The notes: a model not told the origin generated them from the sequence alone. DNA of 17,078 bases from Gammaproteobacteria bacterium (GCA_003556835.1 PWQG01000479.1:1-17078); one strand, 5' to 3'. Shown: positions 6,123-14,565, counted from the first letter of the stretch. Translations and numbers: made by a program.

Positions 6123-7172
6123 ATGAGCGCACTATCCACCCAACCCGAACATAAGGACGCCCCGACCGCAAGCGGCTCGGACAGCGCCAGCCTCGCCCGG
6201 CTGTGCAAGGCGCTGGCCGACCCACTGCGCCTGGACATCCTGCGCCTGCTGCGCACCGAGTCCTTCGGTGTACTGGAGCTGAGCCGCATAGTGGATGTGC
6301 GTCAATCCGCCCTCAGTCATCACCTCAAGGTATTGGCCAAGGCGGAACTGGTCTCCACACGGCGCGAAGGCACCAGCATCTTTTACCGCCGCGCGCTGCT
6401 GTTGCCGGACGATCCCTGGGTGGATTTCAAACGGCAGGCTTTCCACAGCATTGATGCGCTGCCACTGGCACCCGAATTGAAACAGGGCATCACCATCATC
6501 CAGCAGGAACGCTCGCAGCAGTCCCTGGCCTTCTTCAGCAAACATGCCGACCAGTTCCGCGAGAACCAGGCCCTGATCGCCGAATACGATCAATACGAAG
6601 CCACGCTGCACGACCTGCTGGACGGCCTGCAACTACCGCGCGACAGTCATGTATTGGAAGTGGGACCGGGCGAGGGCGCCCTGCTCGGCCAGCTCGCCAA
6701 GCGCTTTGACCGGGTCACGGCGCTGGACAACTCACTGGAAATGCTCAACCGTGCCAGGAGCACCATCCAGGACCGGGCCCATGACCACGTGCACTTCATC
6801 CACGGTGACACCCGCACCGGTATCGAACAGGAACTGCACGCGGATCTGATTGTCAGCAATATGGTTCTGCACCACATCCCGTCACCGGCAGCGGCCCTGC
6901 GCGACTGCGCCGGCATGCTCAACCCCGGCGGCCAGTTCCTGTTGATCGACCTGTCCCGCCATGACCAGGACTGGGCACGCAAGGCCTGTGGTGATCTCTG
7001 GCTGGGTTTTGACGACCGGGACCTGGATGACTGGACCGCACAGGCGGGACTGATCTCCGGACAACAACTCTATCTGGGCCAACGCAATGGCTTCCAGGTG
7101 CTGATCCGGTTGTTCCTGCGACCCGAGATCGGCAACACCGCACACCACGAAATTATCGAAGGAACTTTCTGA
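6123..7172 (+). CDS. ArsR-family regulator fused to a SAM-dependent methyltransferase domain (SahR-like)
   Basis: The protein is 349 aa. An ArsR winged helix-turn-helix spans about 23-95, with ALADPLRLDILRLL (30-43), a recognition helix around QSALSHHLKVL (61-71) and a wing REGTSIFYRR (81-90). After a linker, a class I methyltransferase fold spans about 155-335, with motif I LEVGPGEGAL (178-187), acidic D202 after strand 2, HGDTRTG (228-234) and DLIVSNMVLHHI (241-252). Proteins of this build upstream of SAM-cycle genes belong, from published work on the SahR family, to regulators that respond to S-adenosylhomocysteine. The methyltransferase fold therefore probably acts as the SAM/SAH sensor, though catalysis is not excluded. 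It is the first gene of the operon, 13 bp before metK, with its own palindrome in the promoter. Confidence 0.85.
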   Translation: MSALSTQPEHKDAPTASGSDSASLARLCKALADPLRLDILRLLRTESFGVLELSRIVDVRQSALSHHLKVLAKAELVSTRREGTSIFYRRALLLPDDPWVDFKRQAFHSIDALPLAPELKQGITIIQQERSQQSLAFFSKHADQFRENQALIAEYDQYEATLHDLLDGLQLPRDSHVLEVGPGEGALLGQLAKRFDRVTALDNSLEMLNRARSTIQDRAHDHVHFIHGDTRTGIEQELHADLIVSNMVLHHIPSPAAALRDCAGMLNPGGQFLLIDLSRHDQDWARKACGDLWLGFDDRDLDDWTAQAGLISGQQLYLGQRNGFQVLIRLFLRPEIGNTAHHEIIEGTF

Positions 7173-7185
7173 AAGGAAACCACAC

Positions 7186-8346
7186 ATGAGTTCAACCCGA
7201 CTTTTCACCTCCGAATCCGTCTCCGAAGGCCATCCGGACAAGATCGCCGACCAGATTTCGGATGCCATCCTTGATTCGCTCCTGAAACAGGACCCGGGCG
7301 CTCGCGTCGCCTGCGAGACCCTGATCAAGACCGGCATGGTCATTGTCGCCGGTGAGGTGACCACCTCCGGCTATGTGGATCTGGAAGAGATCGCCCGCAG
7401 GGTGGTCACCGATATCGGTTACGACCATTCGGACAAGGGCTTCGACGGCCACTCCTGTGCCGTGCTCAACGGTATCGGCAAGCAGTCCCCGGACATCGCC
7501 ATGGGCGTCGATGAAAGTGAGGACCGCGAGCAGGGCGCGGGCGACCAGGGCCTGATGTTCGGTTACGCCAGCAATGAAACCGATGTGCTGATGCCTGCAC
7601 CAATCACCTACTCGCATCGCCTGGTCAAGCGCCAGGCGGAAATGCGCCGCAACGGCACACTTCCCTGGCTGCGACCCGATGCCAAGAGCCAGCTGACCTT
7701 CCGCTACAAGGACGGAAAGCCCGTGGGCATCGAGGCAGTTGTACTGTCCACCCAGCACGATCCGGACATCAGTCAGAATGTGCTGCGCGAAGCGGTCATG
7801 GAAGAGATCATCAAGCCGGTGCTGCCCACCGAATGGCTGGACGCCGACAGCAAGTTCTTCATCAACCCGACCGGACGCTTTGTCATCGGCGGCCCCTACG
7901 GCGACGCGGGCCTGACCGGTCGCAAGATCATCGTGGACACTTATGGCGGCATGGCCCGTCACGGCGGCGGTGCCTTCTCGGGCAAGGACCCGTCCAAGGT
8001 GGACCGCTCGGCGGCTTACGCCGCACGTTATGTGGCCAAGAACCTGGTGGCCGCTGGTATCGCAGAGCGCTGTGAAGTGCAACTGTCCTATGCCATCGGC
8101 GTGGCCGAGCCGACCTCCATCAGTGTCGACACCTTCGGCACAGGGGAAGTCAGCGAACACCGCATTGTCGAGTTGATCCGCAAGCATTTCGAGCTGCGCC
8201 CCAAAGGCCTGATCAAGATGCTCGACCTGATCCGTCCGATCTACCAGCCCACGGCCGCCTACGGTCACTTCGGCCGGGAAGAGGAAGAGTTCAGCTGGGA
8301 GCGCACCGACAAGGCCGAACTGCTGCGCAGCGAAGCCGGCCTCTGA
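7186..8346 (+). CDS. metK: S-adenosylmethionine synthetase
   Basis: The 386-aa protein has full family length and all signatures: SEGHPDKIADQISDAILD with catalytic His16, the hexapeptide GAGDQG (117-122), RPDAKSQ (163-169) and the P-loop-like nonapeptide GGGAFSGKD (260-268). It makes S-adenosylmethionine from methionine and ATP as a cytosolic tetramer. AAAGGA stands 9 nt before the ATG. Lying between the SahR-like regulator and ahcY, it is part of a unit that makes the methyl donor and removes its by-product, and should be controlled by the promoter palindrome at 6055-6070. Confidence 0.98.
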   Translation: MSSTRLFTSESVSEGHPDKIADQISDAILDSLLKQDPGARVACETLIKTGMVIVAGEVTTSGYVDLEEIARRVVTDIGYDHSDKGFDGHSCAVLNGIGKQSPDIAMGVDESEDREQGAGDQGLMFGYASNETDVLMPAPITYSHRLVKRQAEMRRNGTLPWLRPDAKSQLTFRYKDGKPVGIEAVVLSTQHDPDISQNVLREAVMEEIIKPVLPTEWLDADSKFFINPTGRFVIGGPYGDAGLTGRKIIVDTYGGMARHGGGAFSGKDPSKVDRSAAYAARYVAKNLVAAGIAERCEVQLSYAIGVAEPTSISVDTFGTGEVSEHRIVELIRKHFELRPKGLIKMLDLIRPIYQPTAAYGHFGREEEEFSWERTDKAELLRSEAGL

Positions 8347-8394
8347 GAACAGCACTAATATTGAAACGAATCATACAGAACACAGGAATACCCA

Positions 8395-9774
8395 ATGAGC
8401 AACAACGACTACAAAGTGGCTGATATCAGCCTGGCCGATTACGGCCGACGCGAAGTGGAACTGGCCCAGGGCGAAATGCCCGCACTGATGTCGCTGCGCG
8501 AGCGTTACGCAGCTGAAAAACCACTGGCCGGCGCAAAAATTCTCGGCTGTATCCACATGACCATCCAGACTGCTGTCCTCATCGAGACACTGGTGGAACT
8601 GGGCGGTGAAGTGCGCTGGTCCTCCTGCAACATCTTCTCCACCCAGGATCACGCCGCCGCGTATATTGCCGACAAGGGCATCGCCGTCTACGCCTGGAAA
8701 GGGCAGACCGAAGAAGAGGCGGAGTGGTGCATCGAGCAGACCATCCTCAAGGATGGCCAGCCCTGGGATGCCAACATGATCCTTGATGACGGCGGCGACC
8801 TGACCTCCATGGTGCATGACAAGTACCCACAATTGCTTGATCGCATCCACGGCATCACCGAGGAAACCACCACGGGTGTCAATCGCCTGCTCGACATGAT
8901 CAAACAGGGCACACTCAAAGTGCCCGCCATCAATGTCAACGACTCGGTGACCAAGTCCAAGAACGACAACAAGTACGGCTGCCGTCACAGTCTCAATGAC
9001 GGCATCAAGCGCGGCACCGACATGCTGCTGTCCGGCAAGCAGGCCCTGGTGGTCGGTTATGGCGACGTGGGCAAGGGTTCCGCCCAGAGCCTGCGTCAGG
9101 AAGGCATGATCGTACGCATCGCAGAGATCGATCCGATCTGTGCCATGCAGGCCTGCATGGATGGCTACGAAGTGGTTTCCCCCTACATCAATGGAAACAA
9201 CACCGGGCAGCTCGAGGACATCGACACGGCGCTGCTGGGCAAGACCGACCTGATTGTCACCGCCACCGGCAATATCGATGTCTGTGACAGCAATATGCTG
9301 CAGAAAGTGAAATCCGGCGCCATTGTCTGCAACATCGGCCACTTCGATAACGAGATCGACACTCAATATATGCGCGACAACTGGCACTGGGAAGAAGTGA
9401 AGCCACAGGTACACCGCATCTTCCGCGGCGACAAGGCGGCGGAACCGGAGAACTACATCCTGTTACTGTCCGAAGGTCGCCTGATCAACCTGGGTAATGC
9501 CACCGGCCATCCCTCGCGGATAATGGACGGCTCCTTTGCCAATCAGGTACTGGCCCAGATGCACCTTTACGGCCAGGCCTATGCCGATCTGCCGGAAGTG
9601 AAGCAGAAGGCATTGCTGCGCGTTGAAGTGCTGCCCAAGAAACTCGACGAGGAAGTCGCGGCGCTGATGGTCGGCGGATTTGGCGGCGTGCTGACCAGGC
9701 TCACCGAGCAGCAGGCGGACTACATCCACGTCAAGACCGATGGCCCCTACAAACCGGAAAGCTACAAGTACTGA
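8395..9774 (+). CDS. ahcY: S-adenosylhomocysteine hydrolase (adenosylhomocysteinase)
   Basis: The 459-aa protein has typical bacterial length. Visible active-site elements are His54 in IHMTIQTAVLIETL, the DDGGDLT segment, the Glu of GITEETTTGV, and VNDSVTKSKNDNKYGCRHSL with the Lys, Asp and Cys residues of the substrate pocket. The NAD-binding motif is GYGDVGKGSA. The C-terminal KTDGPYKPESYKY supplies the Lys and Tyr that reach the NAD of the neighbouring subunit. It splits SAH reversibly to homocysteine and adenosine, relieving inhibition of methyltransferases. A 48-bp gap separates it from metK, with CAGGA ahead of the ATG. No terminator is visible in the gap, so it is taken as the same operon. 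Confidence 0.98.
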   Translation: MSNNDYKVADISLADYGRREVELAQGEMPALMSLRERYAAEKPLAGAKILGCIHMTIQTAVLIETLVELGGEVRWSSCNIFSTQDHAAAYIADKGIAVYAWKGQTEEEAEWCIEQTILKDGQPWDANMILDDGGDLTSMVHDKYPQLLDRIHGITEETTTGVNRLLDMIKQGTLKVPAINVNDSVTKSKNDNKYGCRHSLNDGIKRGTDMLLSGKQALVVGYGDVGKGSAQSLRQEGMIVRIAEIDPICAMQACMDGYEVVSPYINGNNTGQLEDIDTALLGKTDLIVTATGNIDVCDSNMLQKVKSGAIVCNIGHFDNEIDTQYMRDNWHWEEVKPQVHRIFRGDKAAEPENYILLLSEGRLINLGNATGHPSRIMDGSFANQVLAQMHLYGQAYADLPEVKQKALLRVEVLPKKLDEEVAALMVGGFGGVLTRLTEQQADYIHVKTDGPYKPESYKY

Positions 9775-9778
9775 GATC

Positions 9779-10642
9779 ATGGACAAGACAGAACGGAAAA
9801 ACGGATTCAGCTTCGAGTTCTTCCCGCCGCGTACCGAGGCGGGAGAAGGAAAATTGCGCCGGGTCCAGCAGCGCCTTGCCGCATTGAACCCGGAATTTTT
9901 CTCGGTGACCTATGGCGCCGGAGGTTCCACAAAGGACGGGACCCGGCAACTGGTGCTCGATATCCACAATACCGGGTCCAGTGTCGCGCCACACCTGTCT
10001 TTCGGCGGCTCCAGCGAGGGGGAATTGAAAGCCCTGCTGGAGCAATACCGGGACGAAGGCATAAACCGCCTGGTGGCGCTGCGCGGGGACATTCCCTCCG
10101 GGACCGGACCCGCCACCCAGTATTTCTATGCCAACGAACTGGTCGAATTCATCCGGCTTCACACAGGCGATCATTTCCATATCGATGTCGCCTGTTATCC
10201 GGAAATCCACCCACAGTCGGAAAGTTATGACCGGGACATCCACTTCTTCAAAAAGAAGATCGATGCCGGCGCCGACAGTGCCATCACCCAGTATTTCTAT
10301 AATGCCGACGCCTATTTCCATTTTGTCGACGCCTGCCGCAAGGCCGGTATCGACACACCGATTGTGCCCGGTATCATGCCCATCACCAATTACGCCAAGC
10401 TGGCCCGCTTCAGCGACAGCTGCGGCGCCGAAATCCCCCGCTGGATGCGCAAGCGTCTACAGGGCTATGGGGATGACAGCGAGAGCATCCGGGCCTTCGG
10501 CGAAGAGGTGGTCACCTCCCTGTGCGAGAAATTGCTGGACGGTGGCGCACCGGGCCTGCACTTCTACACCATGAACCAGGCCGAGGCGGTGGAAGCACTC
10601 TGGCAGAACCTGTCGCTGTCGACACGACACCAGGGACAGTGA
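9779..10642 (+). CDS. metF: 5,10-methylenetetrahydrofolate reductase
   Basis: The protein is 287 aa from the ATG at 9779, only 4 nt after the ahcY stop; this start puts the conserved FSFEFFPPRT (10-19, catalytic Glu13) near the N-terminus as in the family. An in-frame ATG at 9740 would overlap ahcY and add unsupported residues. Other hallmarks are SVTYGAGGST (42-51), VALRGDIP, the DVACYPEIHPQS stretch and ITQYFYNADAYFHFVD, followed by VPGIMPITNY. The FAD enzyme reduces methylene-THF to methyl-THF, which supplies the methyl group to convert homocysteine from AhcY into methionine for MetK. Translational coupling with ahcY is likely since its own ribosome site is weak. Confidence 0.97.
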   Translation: MDKTERKNGFSFEFFPPRTEAGEGKLRRVQQRLAALNPEFFSVTYGAGGSTKDGTRQLVLDIHNTGSSVAPHLSFGGSSEGELKALLEQYRDEGINRLVALRGDIPSGTGPATQYFYANELVEFIRLHTGDHFHIDVACYPEIHPQSESYDRDIHFFKKKIDAGADSAITQYFYNADAYFHFVDACRKAGIDTPIVPGIMPITNYAKLARFSDSCGAEIPRWMRKRLQGYGDDSESIRAFGEEVVTSLCEKLLDGGAPGLHFYTMNQAEAVEALWQNLSLSTRHQGQ

Positions 10643-11373
10643 TGCGAGTTTCCCGGGTATATGTGGACCAGCGATTGCAGATCGGTGAACCCCTGACTCT
10701 TGAAGACGAGCGGGCGCACTATCTCGGCACGGTCCTGCGTCACCGCGAAGGTGATCCGGTACAACTGTTCAATGGCAACGATGGTGAGTTTCTCGGTCAC
10801 ATCACCAGCGTGAAGAAAAAGCGCCTGCAAGTGACATTGCAGGAAACCGTGCCGAACAACGCCGACCCGGCCCTGGCGATACATATCGGTGTCGGCCTCT
10901 CTCGCGGCGAACGCATGGATTTTATCGTGAAGAAGTGCACCGAGCTGGGAGCGAGCAGTATCCAGCCACTGTTCACCGAACGCTGCGAAGTGAAGCTCGA
11001 TGAGCGCCGCGCCGCCAAACGGCAGGCGCATTGGCAGAAAGTCGCCATTGCCGCCACGGAACAGAGCGGGCGTTGCCGTGTTCCTGAGCTGGCGTTGCCG
11101 CGAGCCCTCAACAGCTGGCTGCAGGACAGCCGCAGCGGACAGTGCCTGGTGCTGGACCCCCGGTCCCGGCAACGTCTTCCCGGCAGGGACGAATACGGGG
11201 GAAACGGAATCCACCTGCTCAGCGGACCCGAGGGCGGACTGAGCGAAGAGGAAACCGATCAGGCCGTGGCGCAGGGTTTCCGGCCGGTACAACTCGGCCC
11301 GCGCATCCTGCGAACGGAAACCGCCCCCGTAGCTGCCCTGAGCATCCTGCAATACCTGCTGGGTGATCTGTAG
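10642..11373 (+). CDS. rsmE: 16S rRNA (uracil1498-N3)-methyltransferase
   Basis: The protein is 243 aa. Its ATG overlaps the metF stop in a TGATG, so it is translationally coupled to metF. The start is chosen because MRVSRVYVDQRL begins the N-terminal PUA-like domain (about 1-70). The SPOUT catalytic domain follows (about 75-240), with GLSRGERMDFIVKKCTELG, the SAM-knot loop LLSGPEGGLS (192-201) and the final LGPRILRTETAPVAAL (218-233). It methylates N3 of U1498 in 16S rRNA with SAM. In many gammaproteobacteria rsmE is near gshB or the DNA-modification genes; here it ends a SAM-synthesis operon, tying a SAM user to the supply genes. No rho-independent terminator is visible in the 67 bp that follow. 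Confidence 0.96.
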   Translation: MRVSRVYVDQRLQIGEPLTLEDERAHYLGTVLRHREGDPVQLFNGNDGEFLGHITSVKKKRLQVTLQETVPNNADPALAIHIGVGLSRGERMDFIVKKCTELGASSIQPLFTERCEVKLDERRAAKRQAHWQKVAIAATEQSGRCRVPELALPRALNSWLQDSRSGQCLVLDPRSRQRLPGRDEYGGNGIHLLSGPEGGLSEEETDQAVAQGFRPVQLGPRILRTETAPVAALSILQYLLGDL

Positions 11374-11440
11374 CCCGGCTCATGCTTGCCCCTGATTGCT
11401 TCTTTCGATGACTGACGGGACGAAACAGCCACACGCGGGT

Positions 11441-12922
11441 TCAACGACAGAAGACGTAGGGCCCGTGCCGGGTGCTGATGTTTTCCCAGTCCTGCGGCTC
11501 GCTGTAGCCTTCGAGCAGGCGATGGCGTGCTTCGATGCTGCCCAGCAGCACATTACCCAGATCCAGGGCTTCACGCCAACGCACCAGGCTGTAGTCGTTT
11601 AGCACCGCATCCGCCAGATCCGCGCGGCCCGCCTCAAACAGCACGGCAGCGGTTTCCTCGAGCTCCGGCATGCGTTCCATGCTCTGGTTCTCGAACGCCG
11701 TCAGCGCCTCGATCACCTCGGGCAGGAAACGTCCCGGCGCGTCACAGGTGTAGTACATTAGGCGCTTGAAGGTGCGGCCGGCAAACTCCGAGGCTTCCTG
11801 TACCGCAAAATCCGGGGTCACAAAACGGGTCGCTTCACCCTTGGTCAGGTAGCGGTGTTTTCGGTATTCCGGCAGCACATCGGTATTGGCCATCCAATAG
11901 GGGACAAAGGGCGCGGTCACCGATCCGATGGGAGCCACCCAGAGGGTAAGCAACTCGTTCCGGACCAGGTCCTGGCGTAAATGGGCAACCTGACCATAAC
12001 CGGCGGGGTCACCAGCAATCAGCGGATCACGCACATAGTCCATCATGTCACGCAGGCTTACGCCGCCGTTGGCCGCATCTTCCAGCGCCCGCGCCTCGAT
12101 GATCTGAATCGCCTCCGCACGACCCTGATCGTTGCCGTAGATACGGTTCACATTGAAGGCCTCGCCCGAATCCCGATCAAACCAGCCCTGTTCAATGGCA
12201 AAACTGATGAAGTTCTCCGATCCCATGTAGTCATCACGTTCATGGAAATCGAGTGGAATCTCCATGATGTAGCCGGGAAAGGACATGCGCACATCGTCCG
12301 GGCCCAGGCGCTCGGCAATCCACAGGCCTTCACCGCCGGCAAAGTTGATCACCACCCAGCCCTCATCACGGTCGGCAAACATATGCGAGTTGCCGCCATA
12401 GGTCGAGTAGCCGTAACGGTCCATCAGATCACCAATAATCTCCACGGCATGCCGGGCACTGGTGGCGCGCTCCATGGCAATACGCGAAAGATCGCTGTAG
12501 TTGGGCCCGGTCTGGGGGTTCGGGGTCATCGCGGCAAGTTCCGGGCGCGACGGGGACCAGATGTCCCTTCCAGCCACGCCATGCTCATTCAGACCACCAT
12601 TGGTGAGCGGGGGCGGGAAACCCTCATAGTCCGAATAACTCATGGTGATGTACTTGGCGGTTCGCTCCGCCTGGGGAATCTCGATCAGTTCCCCGGGGTA
12701 GGTCGCCTGGTCATCCACGCCGACAATGATGGTTGCGCCCTCGGGATGTTCACGGGCCGGCACAATTTCCAGCCAGTGGCTGGACACTTCCTCACCGGTG
12801 CCACCAATGAGCACGCTGCCATCATCGGTGAGATTCTTTCCCACATAGATGCCATAACTGGCCATGCCCGGCATGGACAGCAGCATGGCAGCCGCTGCAA
12901 AAACGCTTGCGATACTTCTCAT
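11441..12922 (-). CDS. Secreted C69-family dipeptidase homologue with Ser in place of the nucleophile Cys
   Basis: The protein is 493 aa from the ATG at 12922, chosen because GGAGG lies 6 nt upstream and a signal peptide (1 to about 21, ending in PGMA) begins at once; an ATG-less extension to 12991 lacks both. The mature start SYGIYVGKNLTDDGS (22-36) aligns with the C69 (PepD-type Ntn-hydrolase) N-terminus, usually Cys-Thr-x3-VGK-x-A-T-x-DGS. Here the first residue is Ser22 (codon AGT), not Cys. The rest fits secreted C69 members, including SSHWLEIVPA (47-56), NEHGVAGRD and the Asn-Ser-His-Met-Phe-Ala-Asp-Arg stretch. If autoprocessing and catalysis occur, Ser would be the nucleophile; otherwise the protein may be inactive. 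It is monocistronic, converging on rsmE. Confidence 0.85.
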   Translation of the reverse strand: MRSIASVFAAAAMLLSMPGMASYGIYVGKNLTDDGSVLIGGTGEEVSSHWLEIVPAREHPEGATIIVGVDDQATYPGELIEIPQAERTAKYITMSYSDYEGFPPPLTNGGLNEHGVAGRDIWSPSRPELAAMTPNPQTGPNYSDLSRIAMERATSARHAVEIIGDLMDRYGYSTYGGNSHMFADRDEGWVVINFAGGEGLWIAERLGPDDVRMSFPGYIMEIPLDFHERDDYMGSENFISFAIEQGWFDRDSGEAFNVNRIYGNDQGRAEAIQIIEARALEDAANGGVSLRDMMDYVRDPLIAGDPAGYGQVAHLRQDLVRNELLTLWVAPIGSVTAPFVPYWMANTDVLPEYRKHRYLTKGEATRFVTPDFAVQEASEFAGRTFKRLMYYTCDAPGRFLPEVIEALTAFENQSMERMPELEETAAVLFEAGRADLADAVLNDYSLVRWREALDLGNVLLGSIEARHRLLEGYSEPQDWENISTRHGPYVFCR

Positions 12923-12951
12923 GTTTGCCTCCAATTGAGAGCGCATAAACA

Positions 12952-12978
12952 GAAAGGGACTTCCGCGAAGCCCCTTTC
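12952..12978 (-). other. Imperfect 12-bp stem-loop in the leader of the C69 gene
   Basis: GAAAGGGACTTC (12952-12963), loop CGC, GAAGCCCCTTTC (12967-12978): eleven of twelve pairs match. On the minus strand it is followed by TGTTTATG, a poor T-tract. It stands about 30 nt before the C69 ATG and could be an attenuator, a partial terminator or a regulator site. Confidence 0.4.
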
Positions 12979-13203
12979 CTTGCTCATCCACGCATCATGC
13001 AGGATCAGAACTGATAACGCATACCCGAACGTCATGCGTTGCTAGTCCAGGAACATGCTACCGAAACCCCGGTTACCCTGCCTGACGACAATGATGTCCT
13101 CATCAAGGCCAGTCGTCCAGTTGCAGCAGAGCTCAATGCCTTCCAGGCGCTCTACTTCAAGCAGACGCTGATCAATGGTGCCCGCCTTTACAGCCTGGAA
13201 GAC

Positions 13204-13230
13204 AAAAAAAAGCCCCTCCGGAGAGGGGCT
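13204..13230 (-). terminator. Rho-independent terminator of the glnK-amtB operon
   Basis: On the minus strand AGCCCCTC (13230-13223), a 4-nt loop TCCG, and GAGGGGCT (13218-13211) are followed directly by a run of seven T (13210-13204). It begins 27 nt after the amtB stop. Stem and T-tract are perfect, so termination of minus-strand transcription is confidently expected. Confidence 0.9.
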
Positions 13231-13256
13231 TGAGAGGGGAGAATCTTTCCTTGCGT

Positions 13257-14519
13257 TTACTTGGTGAACTCCGGATAGGCCTCCAGACCACACTCGGAGA
13301 TATCCACACCGGTCTGCTCTTCTTCCTCGCTGACCCGGATACCCATCGCAGCTTTCAGGATCGACCAGACGATGAGGCTGGTCACGAACACCCAACCGAA
13401 GATGGTCAGCGCGCCCACGATCTGTCCGACGAAGCTGGCATCACCATTGGTGAGCGGCACCAACAGCAGGCCAAGCAGACCACAGGTACCGTGTACCGAG
13501 ATGGCACCGACCGGGTCATCGATACGGATCTTGTCGAAGGCGACAATGCTGCCCACAACCACGAGGCCACCAATGGCACCGAAGATCAGGGCCTGCAGGG
13601 CCGTCGGTGTGGCCGGTTCGGCAGTGATGGTCACCAGGCCAGCCAGGGCACCGTTGAGTGTCATGGTCAGGTCGGCTTTGCCGAAGGCCAGGCGTGATGC
13701 GATCAGCGCGGCAATCAGGCCACCGGCAGCCGCAGCGTTGGTATTCAGGAAGACCAGGGCCACTTCATTGGAAGAAGCGATGTCGCCCACTTTCAGTACG
13801 GAACCGCCGTTGAACCCGAACCAGCCCATCCACAGGATGAAGGTACCAAGTGTCGCCAGCGGCAGGTTGGCACCGGGGATGGCACGAACCGAACCATCTG
13901 CGGCATATTTCCCTTTACGGGCACCGAGCAGGAGCACGCCGGCAAGCGCCGCGGCCGCACCGGCCATGTGTACGATGCCGGAACCGGCAAAGTCAGAGAA
14001 GCCCATGTCGCCCAGATTGAACAGACCGAATACGTCTGCTTCACCCCAGGTCCAGGAGCCTTCCATCGGATAGATGAACCCGGTCAACACGACTGCGAAG
14101 CCCAGGAAGGCCCACAGCTTCATGCGCTCGGCCACCGCACCGGAGACAATGGACATGGCCGTGGCCACGAACACCACCTGGAAGAAGAAGTCCGAAGCGT
14201 CGGAGTAGATCGAGTCGCCACCAAAGCCTTCTTCAGCCGAAGCGGCCAGTGCGTCGGCGACCAGCGTGTCGCCACCATCAATACCACCCAGGAAGAATCC
14301 ACCGCCGTACATGATGGCGTAACCGCAGACCAGGTACATGGTGCAGGAGATGGCATACAGGGCCACATTCTTGGTCAGGATTTCGGTTGTGTTCTTGGCT
14401 CGCACCAGGCCTGCCTCGAGCATCGAGAAGCCGGCTGCCATCCACATTACTAGGGCGCCACACACAAGGAAATAGAATGTGTCCATGGCATACTGTAGTT
14501 CAAAAATCTGGTTTTCCAC
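13257..14519 (-). CDS. amtB: Ammonium transporter (Amt family)
   Basis: The protein is 420 aa from a GTG at 14519, chosen because GGAGG (14532-14528) lies 8 nt upstream; the TTG at 14534 overlaps that site and has none of its own. Eleven membrane segments are expected. Channel residues visible are the twin histidines H184 (SGIVHMAG) and H343 (SVHGTCG), D176 beside the ammonium site, the Phe gate in DFFFQVVFVATAMS and FGFNGGS, and AVAERMKLW. It carries ammonium across the inner membrane and is closed by uridylylation-free P-II protein (GlnK). It lacks an obvious cleaved signal peptide: the first membrane segment starts near residue 13. It is downstream of glnK in the same unit and ends at the terminator at 13204-13230. 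The C-terminal tail is acidic (SEEEEQTG). Confidence 0.96.
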   Translation of the reverse strand: MENQIFELQYAMDTFYFLVCGALVMWMAAGFSMLEAGLVRAKNTTEILTKNVALYAISCTMYLVCGYAIMYGGGFFLGGIDGGDTLVADALAASAEEGFGGDSIYSDASDFFFQVVFVATAMSIVSGAVAERMKLWAFLGFAVVLTGFIYPMEGSWTWGEADVFGLFNLGDMGFSDFAGSGIVHMAGAAAALAGVLLLGARKGKYAADGSVRAIPGANLPLATLGTFILWMGWFGFNGGSVLKVGDIASSNEVALVFLNTNAAAAGGLIAALIASRLAFGKADLTMTLNGALAGLVTITAEPATPTALQALIFGAIGGLVVVGSIVAFDKIRIDDPVGAISVHGTCGLLGLLLVPLTNGDASFVGQIVGALTIFGWVFVTSLIVWSILKAAMGIRVSEEEEQTGVDISECGLEAYPEFTK

Positions 14520-14538
14520 CGTTCTGTCCTCCAAATCA

Positions 14539-14565
14539 GGTTTGTTACCGAAGGGTCATCAAACC
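14539..14565 (-). other. Stem-loop between glnK and amtB
   Basis: GGTTTG/CAAACC arms (14539-14544 and 14560-14565) enclose an inner ACC/GGT pair (14547-14549 and 14554-14556) with a 4-nt loop. It lies 6 nt upstream of the amtB ribosome site and lacks a T-tract. It may set differential expression of the two genes by RNA processing or ribosome access. Confidence 0.35.

Larger units (their letters stand above)
12923..13256. other. Intergenic region between the C69 and amtB genes (334 bp)
   Basis: Both flanking genes are on the minus strand. The region holds the amtB terminator (13204-13230), an inverted repeat AACGCAT-N11-ATGCGTT (13016-13022 and 13034-13040), and a long imperfect hairpin (12952-12978) in the presumed leader of the C69 gene. 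Short open frames on both strands (13039-13233 plus and 13042-13202 minus) lack ribosome sites and recognisable similarity, so no gene is called. Confidence 0.5.

Noticed and set aside
7192..8355. 387-codon open frame opposite metK, with similar long frames opposite ahcY (8371-9414), the hydroxylase (3033-3761) and the C69 gene (11981-13045)
   Set aside because: They lie exactly antisense to well-recognised genes, show no domain signature and follow from GC-rich codon bias.
13042..13202. Minus-strand frame beyond the amtB terminator (ends in GNRGFGSMFLD)
   Set aside because: It is open from inside amtB in another frame, has no start or ribosome site after the terminator, and is not recognised.
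13039..13233. 64-codon plus-strand frame starting with TTG
   Set aside because: No ribosome site, and it reads through the amtB terminator stem and poly-A run.
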